This document shows, piece by piece, positions 1 to 11,980 of a DNA stretch of 64,000 nt. Under the pieces are notes generated by a model, which did no database searches, was not told where the DNA came from, and saw only the letters and a program-made list of their open reading frames with translations. The translations under genes and the position numbers were made by a program. The stretch lies in the NCBI GenBank assembly GCA_015501595.1, contig JADNRX010000059.1:62001-126000 (forward strand), read 5' to 3'. The stretch is from Hymenopellis radicata. Taxonomy: Eukaryota; Basidiomycota; Agaricomycetes; Agaricales; Physalacriaceae. How positions within the stretch are numbered: the stretch's first letter is position 1; each line of letters begins with the position of its first letter.

Positions 1-53
1 GGGTATCTTACGCTTCCGAATGTATCGTGCTTCCATACATTGCTCTTGCCCGC

Positions 54-1284
54 TCAGCTCTGGCAGTGACGACGCCATTTGCAGAAGTTCTTCTGGGCTT
101 GCCCATCTGGGAACCGCTTTTTGATAGCCTGGATCATCTTGGAGAACCTGGCTTGTGGCGTGAGTAGGATCGGAAAGAACGCGATGGGTATATGCGAACC
201 ATAGGATGTTCAGGCATTGAAGACAAGTGTTTCCTCCCAGGTAGATGAAGCGGTAAGCCATCGGGATCTGATCGCGTACGCCCCAGAGCACAGACGAGAA
301 GCGTGGCGTCTAATCGATCTTCAGCTCAAGGAAGCGAGCCCGATTATCAGTAAACCTACGATATACATTCCACCATAGACGATTCTGACAACGAAGAAGC
401 TCAGAATCAGGAAGATGCCGTTGAACAGCTGAAGCTTGGAGCCGGTCCGGTTCGTCTTATCCAAGAACCTGGCGAAACGGATGAGTATCTTGGCTAGCTG
501 CTTTTGTCAAGAACATACCAGTGAATGTTCAGGAAGAATGTGCTCCTTTGGAATGATATCAGAAAACAGTGGATACACTCTGATGGCAGAGAACGCACAG
601 CTCCCACAGAAGACATCTTGCCGTGAAGTACGCGACGAAGGGTCTCTAAGCGACATTAAACCTATCATCGCACGGGAAGGAGAACGTGATACGTACGAAT
701 GAGCCCATATAAATCGTGAAGCACGCGACACCTGACAAGTAGTGGCAAATTTAGCTATCGCAGACCATCAGCAGACAACGAAACACACACCGTGGATGAC
801 AAAACCGATATCACTAAAGTTCACGATAGCATCAAGAGCATCCCAGAGGAAATACCTGGAACGGGACGCGTTGAACACATGGCGTGCTTCACGGACAGAG
901 GACCCACCCGCTTGCGACAGAAGTCATCAACCCAATACGCCGATCACTCCATCCAAAGGCCTTGTCGTCTGCCAGCTCCCTCACCGCCATGGCCCTCAAC
1001 GCGAGCGGGATGATAACCAGCACATGCACTTGCGAAACGACGTGAATACACCTTCAAATACCGTGTCAGACAAACCGAGGCACCAGAACGTATGCCACGT
1101 ACCAATTATTCCTTCCCCTCCGGTCCATTTTCCCGTACGTCTCCTTGAAAAACAGCCCGCTCAACAGCGGCGCTACGATCAGGTGCACCCCAGTGAAAAA
1201 TGCGAAGCTCGCGAGGACGTAGGGAATATTAGGCGGGAGCTGCTCGAGGCCAAAGTAGCGAGCAGCATCGACGAGGGCCTCCAT
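54..1284 (-). CDS. TLC-domain multi-pass membrane protein
   Basis: Five to six exons on the minus strand read as one TRAM/LAG1/CLN8 (TLC) protein. Exon 1 (from the ATG at 1284) has a hydrophobic helix and ends near KMDRRGRNNW; the next exon carries IHVVSQVHVLVIIPLALRAM, then GYFLWDALDAIVNFSDIGFV, WELSTFFLNIHW and FLDKTNRTGSKLQLFNGIF. Each junction uses a 45-60 bp GT...AG intron, several splitting conserved residues (the NNW tryptophan, the WEL-ST step). TLC proteins sit in the ER or other internal membranes and act in lipid synthesis, sensing or transport; this one resembles the TMEM56-like fungal branch rather than ceramide synthase, since no homeobox-like region is seen. The C-terminal end near position 54 is tentative because a further intron is possible. 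Family call is firm, exact role unknown. Confidence 0.8.
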
Positions 1285-2028
1285 GGTCGGAGTGGTTCGA
1301 CACGAGAGGGCAACTTATTTGTAAACAGCTTCGCGGAATCTCGAACATCATTTAAGTAACCTCCGGGAAATAAAGAACCCGCGGTGAATCGCGTCGGTCA
1401 TCCGTGTATGGCCGACTACAAGCACTTGGCACGTATATGCGTTTTTGGTGTAGTGCAGCTGGGGTAGCCTCGGGCTGGACTTGGAGTCCGAGATGGTCTA
1501 CAGAATCTACCTGCGAAAGCGATAGAAAATCGCGAGGGTTGTAGCCGTCGGCAGGACCGGCATTGTCTCCGAACCTGTCAGGCTTCCGAAGCTGCTTTAA
1601 GTACGAGCATGTTGTCCTTCCAAAGATGTTGAGGTCGAAACGTCAAAACGTCTATTCGCAGTGTATTGATACACAGAATTGTTGACGCGATCTGCATCCA
1701 CGTTGACAATTCCGAGGAGCAAGGAAAACTCACGCGAAACCGACCATCGTCGGCAAGCCAAACTCCACGACATCGGTGAACGCGCGGAGAAGACCATCGC
1801 TTTCGTGAACTGACCTGAGTACACGGTCCTCCTTTCGGAGAGCCCACTGGAGCTTGCTGCACAACTGACGTCTAGAGACGTGGGGTAAGAACAGATTATC
1901 AAGGTAAAGCATTGCGAAAACGAAAATATACAGCAGCAGCACAAATATAATGATACACAACCAACTGAAGCAGCCGAGTCCAGAGTCCAGAGCGAAACAA
2001 AGAATGCAAGCAAGAATAAGTATAAGCT
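1285..2028. other. Intergenic stretch with one doubtful small ORF
   Basis: Between the TLC gene and the coiled-coil gene the only coding-like signal is a minus-strand frame at 1730-1960 with a hydrophobic helix (IIIFVLLLYIFVFAML) followed by about 50 polar residues. It has no clear partner exon and lies in the 3' flank of the coiled-coil gene, so it is not called as a gene. Confidence 0.3.
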
Positions 2029-3113
2029 TCAGATGAGCTTGGTCAAAATATCCTTTATCGTTTTATCAGATCCAGTATCGTTCTTGTGTATTTTCTTGCT
2101 TTGCTTGTCCACATCGATGATAGCACGCTCCATCTGAGCCGGAAGTTCCTTGAGAATTTCCAAGCCAGGTTGCACTATACGCATGTAAGAACAGAAAGAA
2201 TATCAGGTTGTCGGACCTACAGATAGTGTCAAACTTCTTTTCAAAGTCTTCCCATAGCTGCTCACGGCGAGAATATGCGTTCTTCAGGTCCTCCCGTAGG
2301 TCAGCTATGCGTTTCTATAAAACGGTGTAACTCTCAATTGCAGTACAAAGTGATAACACCAAAGCATACCTTTGACGCCTCGTACGCGTTGTGAACTTCC
2401 TCGTACTCAGAAATGGTGAGTCTTTCCATCTTGACACATGCCTCGTTGAAGTCCAGTATACCGATGCCATAGTCACGATCCACGCGTTCGTTGAGGATAT
2501 GATGAGCTTGTTTGACGTGATTGACCGCAGGAACTAGAGTATCCGCAACATCGCCTAGAAGAGCCTTAGAGTACTTGGAGAAAGAGGTCTGAATGGAGTC
2601 CACGAGTTGCACAAGCTTTTCGTCGTCAGATTCGTCTTCCTCGGCACTGCGAAAGCAGTTGTCAGATAGACGTCAGAATGGGCGCCGACGCTCACTCTTG
2701 GTGAAGGAGATCAGCGACCAGAGTCCGTTCGTCTTCCCAGGGAAAGAAAGAGCGGTCGCCGTCATTCTCGTCCTCTACATCGTCGTCGTCGTCGTCGTCG
2801 GGGCGTAGCGCTTCTTCGAGTTCGTGCAGTCCAGATATCTGACGCGTTCTGCGGCGGTTGCGCGATGGAGATTGTTCATAGAGAGGCTGAAGTATAAATC
2901 TATCCGGTTTCGAGCGCATATGGCGGTAGGCATCGGGTGGCGCACTGCGTCTGTCGCGGTTGTTTCGATGTACAGCGGGCGAGGGTCGGATAGAGGCATA
3001 TTGCGCTAGGGTAGTATATTGAGAAAAAGACGCGCATTTGTTCAGTACATACCCTGCATCGGAGTCCTATGGCGAGCTTTCCGGCGCAGAGGAGATGGAC
3101 GATACTGGCCCAT
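2029..3113 (-). CDS. Coiled-coil protein with acidic tract, function unknown
   Basis: A proposed first exon starts at 3113 (MGQYRPSPLRRKARHRTPMQ), followed by an Arg/Pro/Ser-rich, probably disordered segment, then ISGLHELEEALRPDDDDDDD encoded by a GTC/GAC triplet run at about 2780-2805. The next exons (2612-2334 and on) form long amphipathic helices: DSIQTSFSKYSKALLGDVAD, FNEACVKMERLTISEYEEV and KRIADLREDLKNAYSRREQL. The last exon (about 2176-2029) ends in DKTIKDILTKLI and stop. Length is about 340 residues. The helical half resembles cytosolic trafficking or scaffold adaptors, but I do not recognise a named family. The helical exons are clear; the first exon and its junction are tentative. 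Confidence 0.65.
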
Positions 3114-3279
3114 CGTGGTTCAGAGCAAGAGACGTACTTTCTCACGTGTTCACGCTTCCAGATCGGGTTTCCAGCCAGTCCATATTAACTTGCAGTCTGT
3201 AATCCAGTACAGAATTAAACTATCTTTAAATGAAATCTCTACCAAGTCCGTATGCTGTCCGTTCGTCAAGAAAATGAAT

Positions 3280-4261
3280 CTAAAGCATCAAACCCATCAT
3301 CAAGCCAGCAATGACCAATAAACTGGTCTGGCCGCCGCTGAGGCTCATTGCGCCGTTATCCGTAGTTGAAGCACCAGCGCCGGACGCGGTACCAGTGCCA
3401 GTACCAGCTGCGGTGTTGCTGGCGGCACTGATAACTGCGCTGGTCTTGGTTTCAGCACCGTTTGCGCCGCCAGATACACCGGTCGATCCACTGGTCGATC
3501 CAGTAGCAGTTGCTGATGATCCTGAGCCTCCAGCAGATCCGCTTGCGGTCGAGTTAGAACCTCCCGCTGCACCACCCATGGCAGCGGCCTAACGTCACTT
3601 TAGTCGGCTCACCAGTAATAAATATGATCAAATCACATACCTGGAACGCTGCGAAAGTCTTGTCAGCGGTCGGGTTAACGGCAAAGACCATGCCCATTTG
3701 ACAGTGCTGAGTCTGGGCGCAGAAGAACCACAAAGGTGTAGTTGCGTTGTCAACTGTGATGCTCCATTGAGGTAAAGAGGTCGCATTGGCGGCTACGGGG
3801 GCGAAGCCAGAGTCGATACCCTCCTTTGGTGTGGTCATACGGGTGCATGGGTCGGCGAATGTGGATTGCGTGACGGTCTGAGAAGAACATGAGTAATTGA
3901 CAATCGCCACTGATATCAGAGAAGCATACGTGATTCTTGGGACGGCTGCAGAGAAATCAGGATCAATATCAGTGGCGTGATGAGGATGGGAATCAACGAA
4001 CAAGGAGAAGGTGATCGTATCGCCCTGTGCAGCAGTGACGCTGACGAAGGAGGCAGTGTGAGCAACAATCAAGAGTAGTCAGTAATATACCTCACCTTGT
4101 GGGGTTGAAGACGAGCTTGCCCTAAGACCACGACGATGAGCACGATTTCCATAGTACAGCCGCATGGCACTCACCCCATCTCCAACGACGACAGTATGAT
4201 CTACCGCGGAAACGAAAGCAGCAGACAAGACGGTAGCAGCGACAGCGAACGAGAAGCGCAT
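3280..4261 (-). CDS. Secreted cupredoxin-like, GPI-anchored Ser/Gly-rich protein
   Basis: The ATG at 4261 begins a signal peptide (MRFSFAVAATVLSAAFVSA) followed by DHTVVVGDG. After short introns come VSVTAAQGDTITF, DSHPHHATVTQSTFADPC and TPLWFFCAQTQHCQMGMVFA, which carry the His, Cys and Met positions of the cupredoxin fold seen in fungal extracellular serine-rich proteins. The last exon is a Gly/Ser/Ala/Thr-rich spacer with a closing hydrophobic tail (LLVIAGLMMGLML), the pattern of a GPI-attachment signal. The protein is expected on the cell surface or wall; whether it binds copper is not known. The first copper-site histidine region is split by an intron, and one predicted ligand may be Gln instead of His (AQTQHC), so metal binding is uncertain. 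Confidence 0.82.
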
Positions 4262-5526
4262 TTTTCCAATGGAGAGAGTTATTCAAAGAAAGTAAGAGAG
4301 TGAAATGACGACTATTGCTAAGGAATAGATCAGAAATGAGCCTACGGGGACGTTAGACATGTTAGCGAAGCACGAGAAAGGAAAGACGCACTCTGCTCGT
4401 AAGTGCTGCAAGAAAGACTGGCGGTGGAACGAAGGAAAACACCTGAACTTCCGTGATGTAAACAGTCCCCTTTATGTGTGCCGCACCCCTTGTTATTTTC
4501 GGAAGAAGATAAATTTGGACGATCTCCTTGGAGACGCCGATGGAATCAATCACTTTCATACTTACTCCTACCTGTCTTGAGTGTCGCTGAATCCTCCTGT
4601 AATACTAACAGACGGGAACGGAATCCATTGGTTCATGAGTAGTTTCATCGTCCATGAGGCAGACAGGCATCACACATCACTGCATGTAAACCATGCTGTT
4701 ATTGAGCATCAGTGATGTTCATTGAACCTCTTTGACCGTTCCCTCCCCGGAATGCCCAGGAGGGACACACGAACAGTTTGATGAGATCAACCAATGAGAA
4801 GCGCACAAGCATACATTCTTTTAGAAACGAGCGAATTCTGCCCAATACCAATAAAGCAGACTCGATCGCGCACCAGTCGCGATCCGACAAGCTTTTATTG
4901 GGTTGCATTCTCTCCAAGTATAGCTATTCCGGCTGGCAAGTTCGACGACGCCCCGACGCAGAGAAGACGCTCCGGCGGCGTGCAGTACCTCCATCATTTT
5001 GCACATCGAAAGTCACCCCTTTGGAACTAGTATCACTCTGATTCTTACCATATATGCGCAGGTCAGAGGATGAGCCAGCTGCAGGTTTACATACTGGCTT
5101 CAGCAGCTCTCCGCTAGCTAGCGCTTGGCTCAATGTTGGCCCTCATCGCATGCCATCGCCAAGACCCCGATGAGCCAAGAACGCTGTACTATCTTTGAAA
5201 CGTTCGGTCAGTATGAGTCGACCTGACAGTGGTAAAGTATCACCATGGCCTCGTTCATCCTACTATTCATCTGAATCTGAAAGATGCGTACCGCTGGGAT
5301 TCAAGCGCCCAAGTCAATTATGGTATTTTGAGATCGACAACCTCGGAGTTGATGATCATTGCAAGTCAGACGAGGCGGTACAGTGTACACTTGAGTATAC
5401 ATCTGTGTGTGGCCAACAACAGGTGGTACAGATGCAAGTTGAAGTTGAAGGACAGCACAGGCGCCGCATCGGCGTGATCTCGGACCGGGAACACGATCTC
5501 GCGATCATTTTTGCTTCCACACAACC
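4262..5526. other. Gene-free interval
   Basis: This 1.26-kb stretch between the divergent cupredoxin and thioredoxin genes must hold both promoters. Several ORFs of 60-150 codons overlap each other on both strands but none shows family motifs, plausible splicing or biased composition. Nothing else was recognised. Confidence 0.5.
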
Positions 5527-6117
5527 ATGTCGACCTCTCTCGCCCGCCGTGCACTCACCACCGCCTCGCGGAGCAATGGCCTGCGGATGTTCCACGCCAC
5601 CTCCCGCGCACAGGATCATTACCTCGACGCCGACTTTGTCGTAAGCCGCATGCATTCGCCATGTCAATTCAACACACCTCGCGTTCATCTAGACATTCAA
5701 AAAGGTGACCACGGGTCCTGGGTCTGAGGGTCGGGTACAGCTCGTCGATTTCTATGCAGAGTGCGTTGCCCCGAGAGGAAATGGATGTGATTTAACGCGT
5801 CTATAGATGGTGCGGGCCGTGTAAGATGTTGACGCCACTGTTAAAAGACATAACGAAAGACCCGAAGACCAATTACTTGTTGACTGGGGCGCTTAAACCG
5901 GTCGATCTTGTCACTATCAACACTGAGAGCGAGGATGGACAGGATTTGAGCAGGCGTTACAACGTACGTCCTAATTAATTTCGTTTCAGCGCGGTTTAAT
6001 GTTGGTTAGATTGCGGCTTTACCGACGGTCATGGGGTTCGTAGGCGGGAAGCATAAGGCTTTCTTCACTGGGGCCCTAAACCGGCAACAGATACACGACT
6101 TCCTCAAGTCGCTTTGA
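5527..6117 (+). CDS. Mitochondrial thioredoxin
   Basis: Four exons: a basic, Ser/Arg/Ala-rich N-terminus (MSTSLARRALTTASR) typical of a mitochondrial presequence, then VTTGPGSEGRVQLVDFYAEW, the redox site WCGPCK (codons at about 5811-5828), LTPLLKDITKDPKTNYLLTG, VDLVTINTESEDGQDLSRRY, and IAALPTVMGFVGGKHKAFFT with the conserved cis-proline. Introns are at 5641-5690, 5760-5806 and 5964-6010, each GT...AG; the second splits the Glu codon just before the WCGPC tryptophan. Thioredoxins reduce protein disulfides using NADPH through thioredoxin reductase; this one most likely serves the mitochondrial peroxiredoxin system. The length of about 150 residues is normal for the precursor. Confidence 0.92.
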
Positions 6118-6368
6118 TGCTTTGTCAGTAACCGGAACACGTCTATATTTACACAACCTGAAATGAAAGCCCTCTTCCCATTCTCCAAATGAAATGAAAG
6201 AATACATAAAGCATACACTGAGCGTAGCTAAGTTACAACAGACAACATCGAAGAAGCGAGAGTATGTGGGTAGTGTACACATGGTAATATGCTCCGCCCA
6301 ATGTCCATTGAGAAATGTGGGTCGGAGAAATGCAGAGCGATGAACAACGTGGAGTGATGATGGTCATG

Positions 6369-6723
6369 TCACTGCACGGAGCAACATTGGCAGCCTGCGC
6401 CTTGCTGGCCATAAGGGTCCTCTGCGCGGCCGACTGGACCCCAGACGGATGGAACCTGAAACGACATTGAGCTATACGCACGGACGGAGAGCGTAGTACA
6501 CTGACGAGGTGGTCTTTTGTGCTCTTGCAGTAGCGAATGAGACTGAGCACGCCAGTGTCAGTTGCCAGTCGTCTGCCGTGTGCCAAATTGCTCACCTAGA
6601 ACTCGCCTCGCTGATCTTTACCCTCGGCCGAGCAAGATCTTCTCTGAGCCGCTGGTTGTGCTCGAGCAGACGGCGAAGCTTGAGCTCCGACATGGACTGA
6701 CGGGCTCCTGCACGGGAGCTCAT
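6369..6723 (-). CDS. Heterotrimeric G-protein gamma subunit, copy 1
   Basis: Exon 1 encodes [20 protein letters not shown] and [20 protein letters not shown], the coiled-coil that binds G-beta. After an intron, [12 protein letters not shown] is followed by a second intron and [18 protein letters not shown], ending GCQCCSVQ and stop. The last four residues form a CaaX box (CSVQ) preceded by two further cysteines, the usual farnesylation plus palmitoylation site of fungal Ste18-type subunits. The protein would tether a G-beta/gamma dimer to the plasma membrane in pheromone or nutrient signalling. The same exon plan and about 75 percent of residues recur in the next gene, so the two are tandem paralogs in the same orientation. 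MSELK at 6693 is an alternative start. Confidence 0.88.
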
Positions 6724-7475
6724 CGCAGGATGGTATGGGATGGTATGAAGGGAAAGGAATAGGTGGTGTGGAGAAGGATGATCGACTCTAGGCACCCGAT
6801 TGCACAAAACTATTTGGAAGAGGCTAAATGTCGGTGGGATCGAAAGGATCGAAAGAGCACTGACAAATTGCGATGCACTACGCACGGGACTCGATTCAGG
6901 GATGCACAAAAAGCGCCCAGTAGTAGTGGTAACAGGGAGAGCTTGGTTTCCCGTCGACTGCGACAGTGGGAACCAACAGCTGTCTGAATGTTCCTAGTCA
7001 AAGATGGATGTCTGAGAGCCGCTAATGCCGGCACTCTAGACATCATGTGCAAATGGGGTAAGACTGATTGCTGACCATTGTCAAGTGATGGTCTGATGTC
7101 CCAACAAGAAATCATAGGCGCTCACTAGAGCAAAAGAATGGGCCATAGAGATATTTGGGTCAGGCTATAGACAATGTATAAGATAAAGTCAGGAATTATG
7201 AACAGAGGCAGTGGAAAAAAAGTAAAAGCAACGACGTGGATATAACAAAAAAAGAAGACCCGAGCAGCAGCGAGAATAATGAATAATGTAGTAGGGTAAC
7301 CGGACAAGACGAGGATGACGGGCTCGGCCAGACGGATGGTATGGATAAACGAGTGTGTGATTCGAATGAGATACTGCAAGATTCCGATATAAAGTCTACT
7401 CCTGATACAATTCCGACCGACGAGAGAGGGCTGGCCTGGGGGCTAGTGGTGATAAATGGGTGGGTTGGGTATGCC

Positions 7476-7822
7476 TCACATCACGACACAGTTGCAGCCT
7501 TGTGCTGGCGGGGCGTATGGGTCTTCGCCTTTGCCGACGGGGCCCCAAACGGACGGTACCTGCGATAGCGGTTAGCGCGACGATAGGCCAGGATGGGGTG
7601 CATTACGAGGTGGTCCTTGGTCGCTTTGCAATACCGTATCAAGCTGCAGAAAGTCAGCTAAGAATGGAGAAAAATGGGTAAATGAACACACACCTTGTGC
7701 TCGCATCGCTCACCCTTACCCGCGGTCGGGCAAGATCTTCGCGCAAGCGCTGATTATGCTCAGTCAAGCGGCGCAGCTTGAGCTCAGACATGGATTGCTG
7801 GCGCTTGTTCATTAGTGGAACG
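7476..7822 (-). CDS. Heterotrimeric G-protein gamma subunit, copy 2
   Basis: Same architecture as the neighbouring copy: [34 protein letters not shown], intron, [12 protein letters not shown], intron, then [20 protein letters not shown] and GCNCVVM with stop. The CaaX box is CVVM with one extra cysteine two residues before it. The sequence is closer to the typical fungal consensus ([10 protein letters not shown]) than copy 1, so this may be the ancestral gene. Start at 7822 or at the internal MSELK (7801). It probably pairs with a G-beta subunit encoded elsewhere. The two copies differ mainly in the tail and the lipid-site spacing, which could change membrane affinity or prenyltransferase choice (Q versus M at the end); that is inference. 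Confidence 0.88.
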
Positions 7823-10800
7823 GAAAGGAGACAAGAGAAAGGGAGGGACGGACCTTATGAGGGCGGGCGTTCATATTTGAGTATTACGAATTTTCACGTC
7901 TAGACAAAGAAGGAAGAGCCCGCAGACGACTCTCAAGACTAATTCGTTCAGGAGATGATAAAACTGGGGGCTGGCAGTGCACCTTTTGATGAAGAAAGGA
8001 GACGGTTGGGAGACGAGGAAAGGGAAAGCTTGATCAGCGGAGTTTCAATTCTCATTCTTCTTTCGGCTCAACCCGCCTCCTCTAAACCAGAGGGGTCATT
8101 CCCCAAGCTCGAAGAAGACCTTTCAGATGCACTCCTGTGGCGTGCTGTACTGAAAAATATTCCGGCCGATTCTCAGCCTCTTACTTTGCCTCACTCTTCA
8201 TAACCTACCAGTACAAGGACCAGGGCGCTTCGTCCTTCGAAGACCGCCTTACCGGCTTAGGTTCCCAGATGACTTCGGCCGACGGAAGTTTGAGGATAAC
8301 TGCTGCGACGATGGTCCGCTTCGACCTCAGACTCCCACGTACCAGCTAAACCTGCAGCTACGCGTCTTACATCGCGTGTGGGTGCTCAGCGGTCCAACAA
8401 CCCGTCCGAACTCGGTTGTCGCGTTGATCGCAATTATGCATACATAATGCAGGCACAAGTTTTGGGCAAACGTTATATGTTAACCCAAGCCATGGTATCG
8501 ATATGCATATGAAACGCCACAGTGGAGGAACCGTCAATCGAGTCAACCGTGCCTGCGTGTTTAAGTCTTCTCTCCGTCTGATGGTGCCTCCTTGTTGCAC
8601 CGGAACAGTCAACACAACACGTCTCCGGTCAGATTATCATCTCGATGGCTCATCAGTGTCATCACTCTTCCTAATCAAATGCTCGTTATCCTGCTAGGGG
8701 ATTGGTTACCCTTAGGAGGACGTTCTCCTGGTTTCGCAAGCAACTTCCTGCAGCCGTCTACCCGAACGTTTGCGATCCACAGAGCACCCCCGCGTCACGT
8801 TGAGTTTTCAAACACGATTCATGAGTGATCAGCGTTGTTACCTCGGAATATAGCTGGATAGTACAGCCTCCGGCGGGATGTAGCTATCAAGATTTAATCA
8901 AGTTGGAGCTCGGGTCCCAAGCGTCATACTAACGACCACCAGCCCAAGAGCTCCTCACCTCCTGGTCGAAAATTCTCTTCACGGCATACCGGAGGTCGCA
9001 AGCAGGGGCTTGGTGCTTTCTACTTTTCCAGCGGGAACGTGTCCCAGTTAGAATTGCCGTGTCCATTGCCTCGTTTCTCTGAGGTGCAGAGATATGAGAG
9101 ACCTCTTTGCTTGTTTTGCGTCTTGGCAGATGAGTCGAAAGTCCTTCATAAACACATACATGTACTATTCGTTTGCATTGTCAGTTTGGCTATGAAGTAT
9201 ACTTCAAAATTGGTCCAAGCATTTATATAGATTGAAACCGATTCCCAGACACTACGCTCATATTCGTAGACAACTGTTGTTGTACATGTCCAATAAACAT
9301 GCCTCGGAAAAAAGTGCACCTTTAACGGACAGATTTTAAAGACGAGCAATTGGTTATTGCGATTACTCTAAAAAGGTACTAAAGGCGACGCGTTCCAAGG
9401 GTGCAAAACCTCCCCAGCTGGGAAAACCTGAAACCCCAGTGAGGAAAGCTACCGGGCTGTTCGGTGAGAAAAGGTAAATAAGCGAACACGAACAAGTACC
9501 AGCGGAGCGCAGCAGAAGAAACCCAACGTCTAACATATCGCAGCTGAGAGGAGGGATCGGCACGGAAACGGTGTCGGAGATATGACGAGACAGAAAGATG
9601 AAGAGGTCTAGCTCAAGGATTCCAGTGGAAGCCTTACACTCGAAGGAAGTCTTCAAACTCAGCACGCCAACCACAGAAGAAGCAAGCAAGATGAAAGAGA
9701 CAATTTCAGAAGCTCACACTCAGACTCACGAAACTCTTGATTTATTAATAACGCGCTTCTTGGTCACCCAAAGGCTAAGCCCAGAACCCACGACAAGGGG
9801 CGCGCGGAACACTTGTTGGAAAGCGACCGATTCCAGGAAAACTCGGGTGACTTGTCGCGTCGAACCCCCGTTGAACGACCGGTCGAACCCGCACCGTGTG
9901 GCCAACACGCTGCAAGCCCCGAGTGTCAATGCTCTGGTGGGACCACATAGGGACTGTGGGGCTCGTCTATAAAAGAACGCAGCGAAATGAGAAGACTCAG
10001 AACACTCACCACCATCACACCTCCCCGCCGACCTACACCCGAGGATCTCTCGACATAGCGTCACCCTGCAGGCCAACGGACGGGTTCATTTAGAGGGAGT
10101 GAACCAAACCCACACCCCCGACCCCACTCAAGGCGCGCTAATGATCCCGCAGCTTTTTTGAGCAGATGCGAGCCGTTTACCGTCATGATCGGACATTGAT
10201 GCCAGTGCTCACCCTTCGCGTGAGCTTCAACAGGCATAATGCCCCGATATCCTCAAGAGCGGCGATCGCGCATCGAACCCACAGAGCACAAAGTAAAAAG
10301 TTCGATCCAGACCAGCTGAAGCGCAGTGTGACTTGAGGTAAGAACTCGTCGACATCCGAGTCGAACCCGCTGTGACTGTAAATCCGAGTACACGTCGATG
10401 TCGATGTCGATGCCAGATTGCGGTATCCTCTATCGTGAGATCGTCCTAGTAGAGAGTGGTCAGAATCAAACATGATAGCGGGACGGGGTCGCGTACTTTG
10501 GGTTGCGTATATTGTGAGAAGTAGGGTTTCGATCCCGCAAGTGTCTACGCGTTACACGTACGAGGGTCGACGAAGATCTGGAAGCGGGGACCTGAGGACC
10601 AACATCAAACGCACGCAGCTTGGCGTGGAGGTCCTGAACGAAATAGCGCGGGCGGGGGCTTGATCGGGGACAAGAAAGGCGCTCACAACGAAAGAGAAAA
10701 GTGAAGCAGGTAGAGAAAGGTAGCCATCAACGCGACCCAAATCTGATCTCGTGATCATCATCAACAAGTCTGTTCCCATCATCACACATATCACCAGTAT
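7823..10800. other. Long gene-free interval
   Basis: About 3 kb without a gene I can support. There are many overlapping ORFs of 60-125 codons, none with recognisable motifs or splice-consistent partners. A TATAAAAG sequence at 9968-9975 could be a core promoter, but no downstream gene was found. A short GTCGAT triplication lies near 10395-10412. Possible decayed transposon DNA; no target duplication or terminal repeats were identified. Confidence 0.4.
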
Positions 10801-11210
10801 CCATGGACTTTTTTTCGCTTCTCATCGCCTGACGCCTTGGGCATTGCTATCCCTCCCTTTCAGCAAGGCGTGGGAAGACTTCGACTCGATCGGAAGACTT
10901 CGACCACGCCAACGCCGGCTGCTTATTTTTCGTGGACAAGACGCGCTGATACGCGTAACCGCGCAGCTGGGCTGGACGACAGTGACGATGAGGAGCGAGG
11001 ACAACTTCATGTCTCGCTGAACAAGGTGCCGCCTATCGCGGATGCTCCCACATCCAACAATACCATCCCTCTGCTATGCTCTATGCCACTTCCACGCCCA
11101 CGACCCAAATGAACTATGTGGCAGGATACGCCTCATGACCCATCCACCTCTAAGACGGCCTCAGTGTTTCTCGCCCTACCATGAGCTTCCCCGCCTTTCT
11201 TCCTGGGACC

Positions 11211-11333
11211 TGGCGATTGCCCGTCCTCTTGCTTTGGCGATTGCCAACCAATATCGACGCCTTCCGACTGGACGACTGGAGCGGTTTTTTCGTGAATATG
11301 GCGATTGTCATTTTCCCTGCAGTCTGGCGATTG
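11211..11333 (+). repeat. Four dispersed copies of TGGCGATTG
   Basis: The nonamer TGGCGATTG occurs at 11211, 11235, 11299 and 11325, i.e. four times in 123 bp, usually followed by C or TC. Spacings are 24, 64 and 26 bp. The surrounding 10.8-12.8 kb has no confident gene. It could be a binding-site cluster or the remains of a minisatellite. Confidence 0.6.
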
Positions 11334-11980
11334 TCAACTGCAAACGAAGGACGACAACTCTCTGGATTCCCGGACGCCGCACTCGAGGTCTCGTTCATTC
11401 CCGGTTCTCCATCCCCGGTTCCATCCTATGAATACCCATCCATCAAGAATATACCATGTATTGTACAGCTCCTTTGACATGACGGTTACGACATCAGAAT
11501 ATGCTCGTATCTCCACTACCTTTTGCCTCGTACGCTGCATGTTGGTACATTGCGCGTTCGATCCAGATCTTGTTCGCCGAAGTCGCCGAAGCGGCCTGCA
11601 AGAGATTGTCTTTGTTTTCCCTTTCTTCGGGTCCTTTTGCCTCCACCACAGCTTTCCTCCACTGCCGTCAAGTCACACGCCTCGACGCTGGCGATACTTA
11701 TCTTCACATTCGGAGTCCTGTCTGCCCGCTGCCCCAGCACTGTGCCTCTGTCGATAGCGGGCCGACCTTGAGCCTACTTCCAGAGACTGGTGCTGGGTTG
11801 GCAGAGCATCACAGTCATTGCCATTTCTGGCTGTGTTGTGCGCGCGTTGTTGATGTATCCGTGTTGGCACGTTGGCGCCGAGAGCAGGTTTAGCAAAACT
11901 AGTACGTTGTTGTGGCCACCTAGTTTATTGTCTACTCACTTTTCCCTCTAGGTTCACATCCCGACTAACAACTATCGCAG

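Noticed and set aside
742..1359. 205-codon plus-strand ORF
   Set aside because: It is antisense to the TLC gene exons, which carry clear family motifs; the ORF has none.
2775..2806. GTC/CGT triplet run as possible regulatory repeat
   Set aside because: It encodes a poly-Asp tract in the coiled-coil protein exon.
9860..9910. tRNA-like T-loop words (GTCGAACC) on both strands
   Set aside because: Acceptor, anticodon and T stems cannot be paired together into a cloverleaf.
10520..10560. GGGTTTCGATCCCGC resembling a tRNA T-arm
   Set aside because: The stem around TTCGATC does not pair and no anticodon arm is found upstream.
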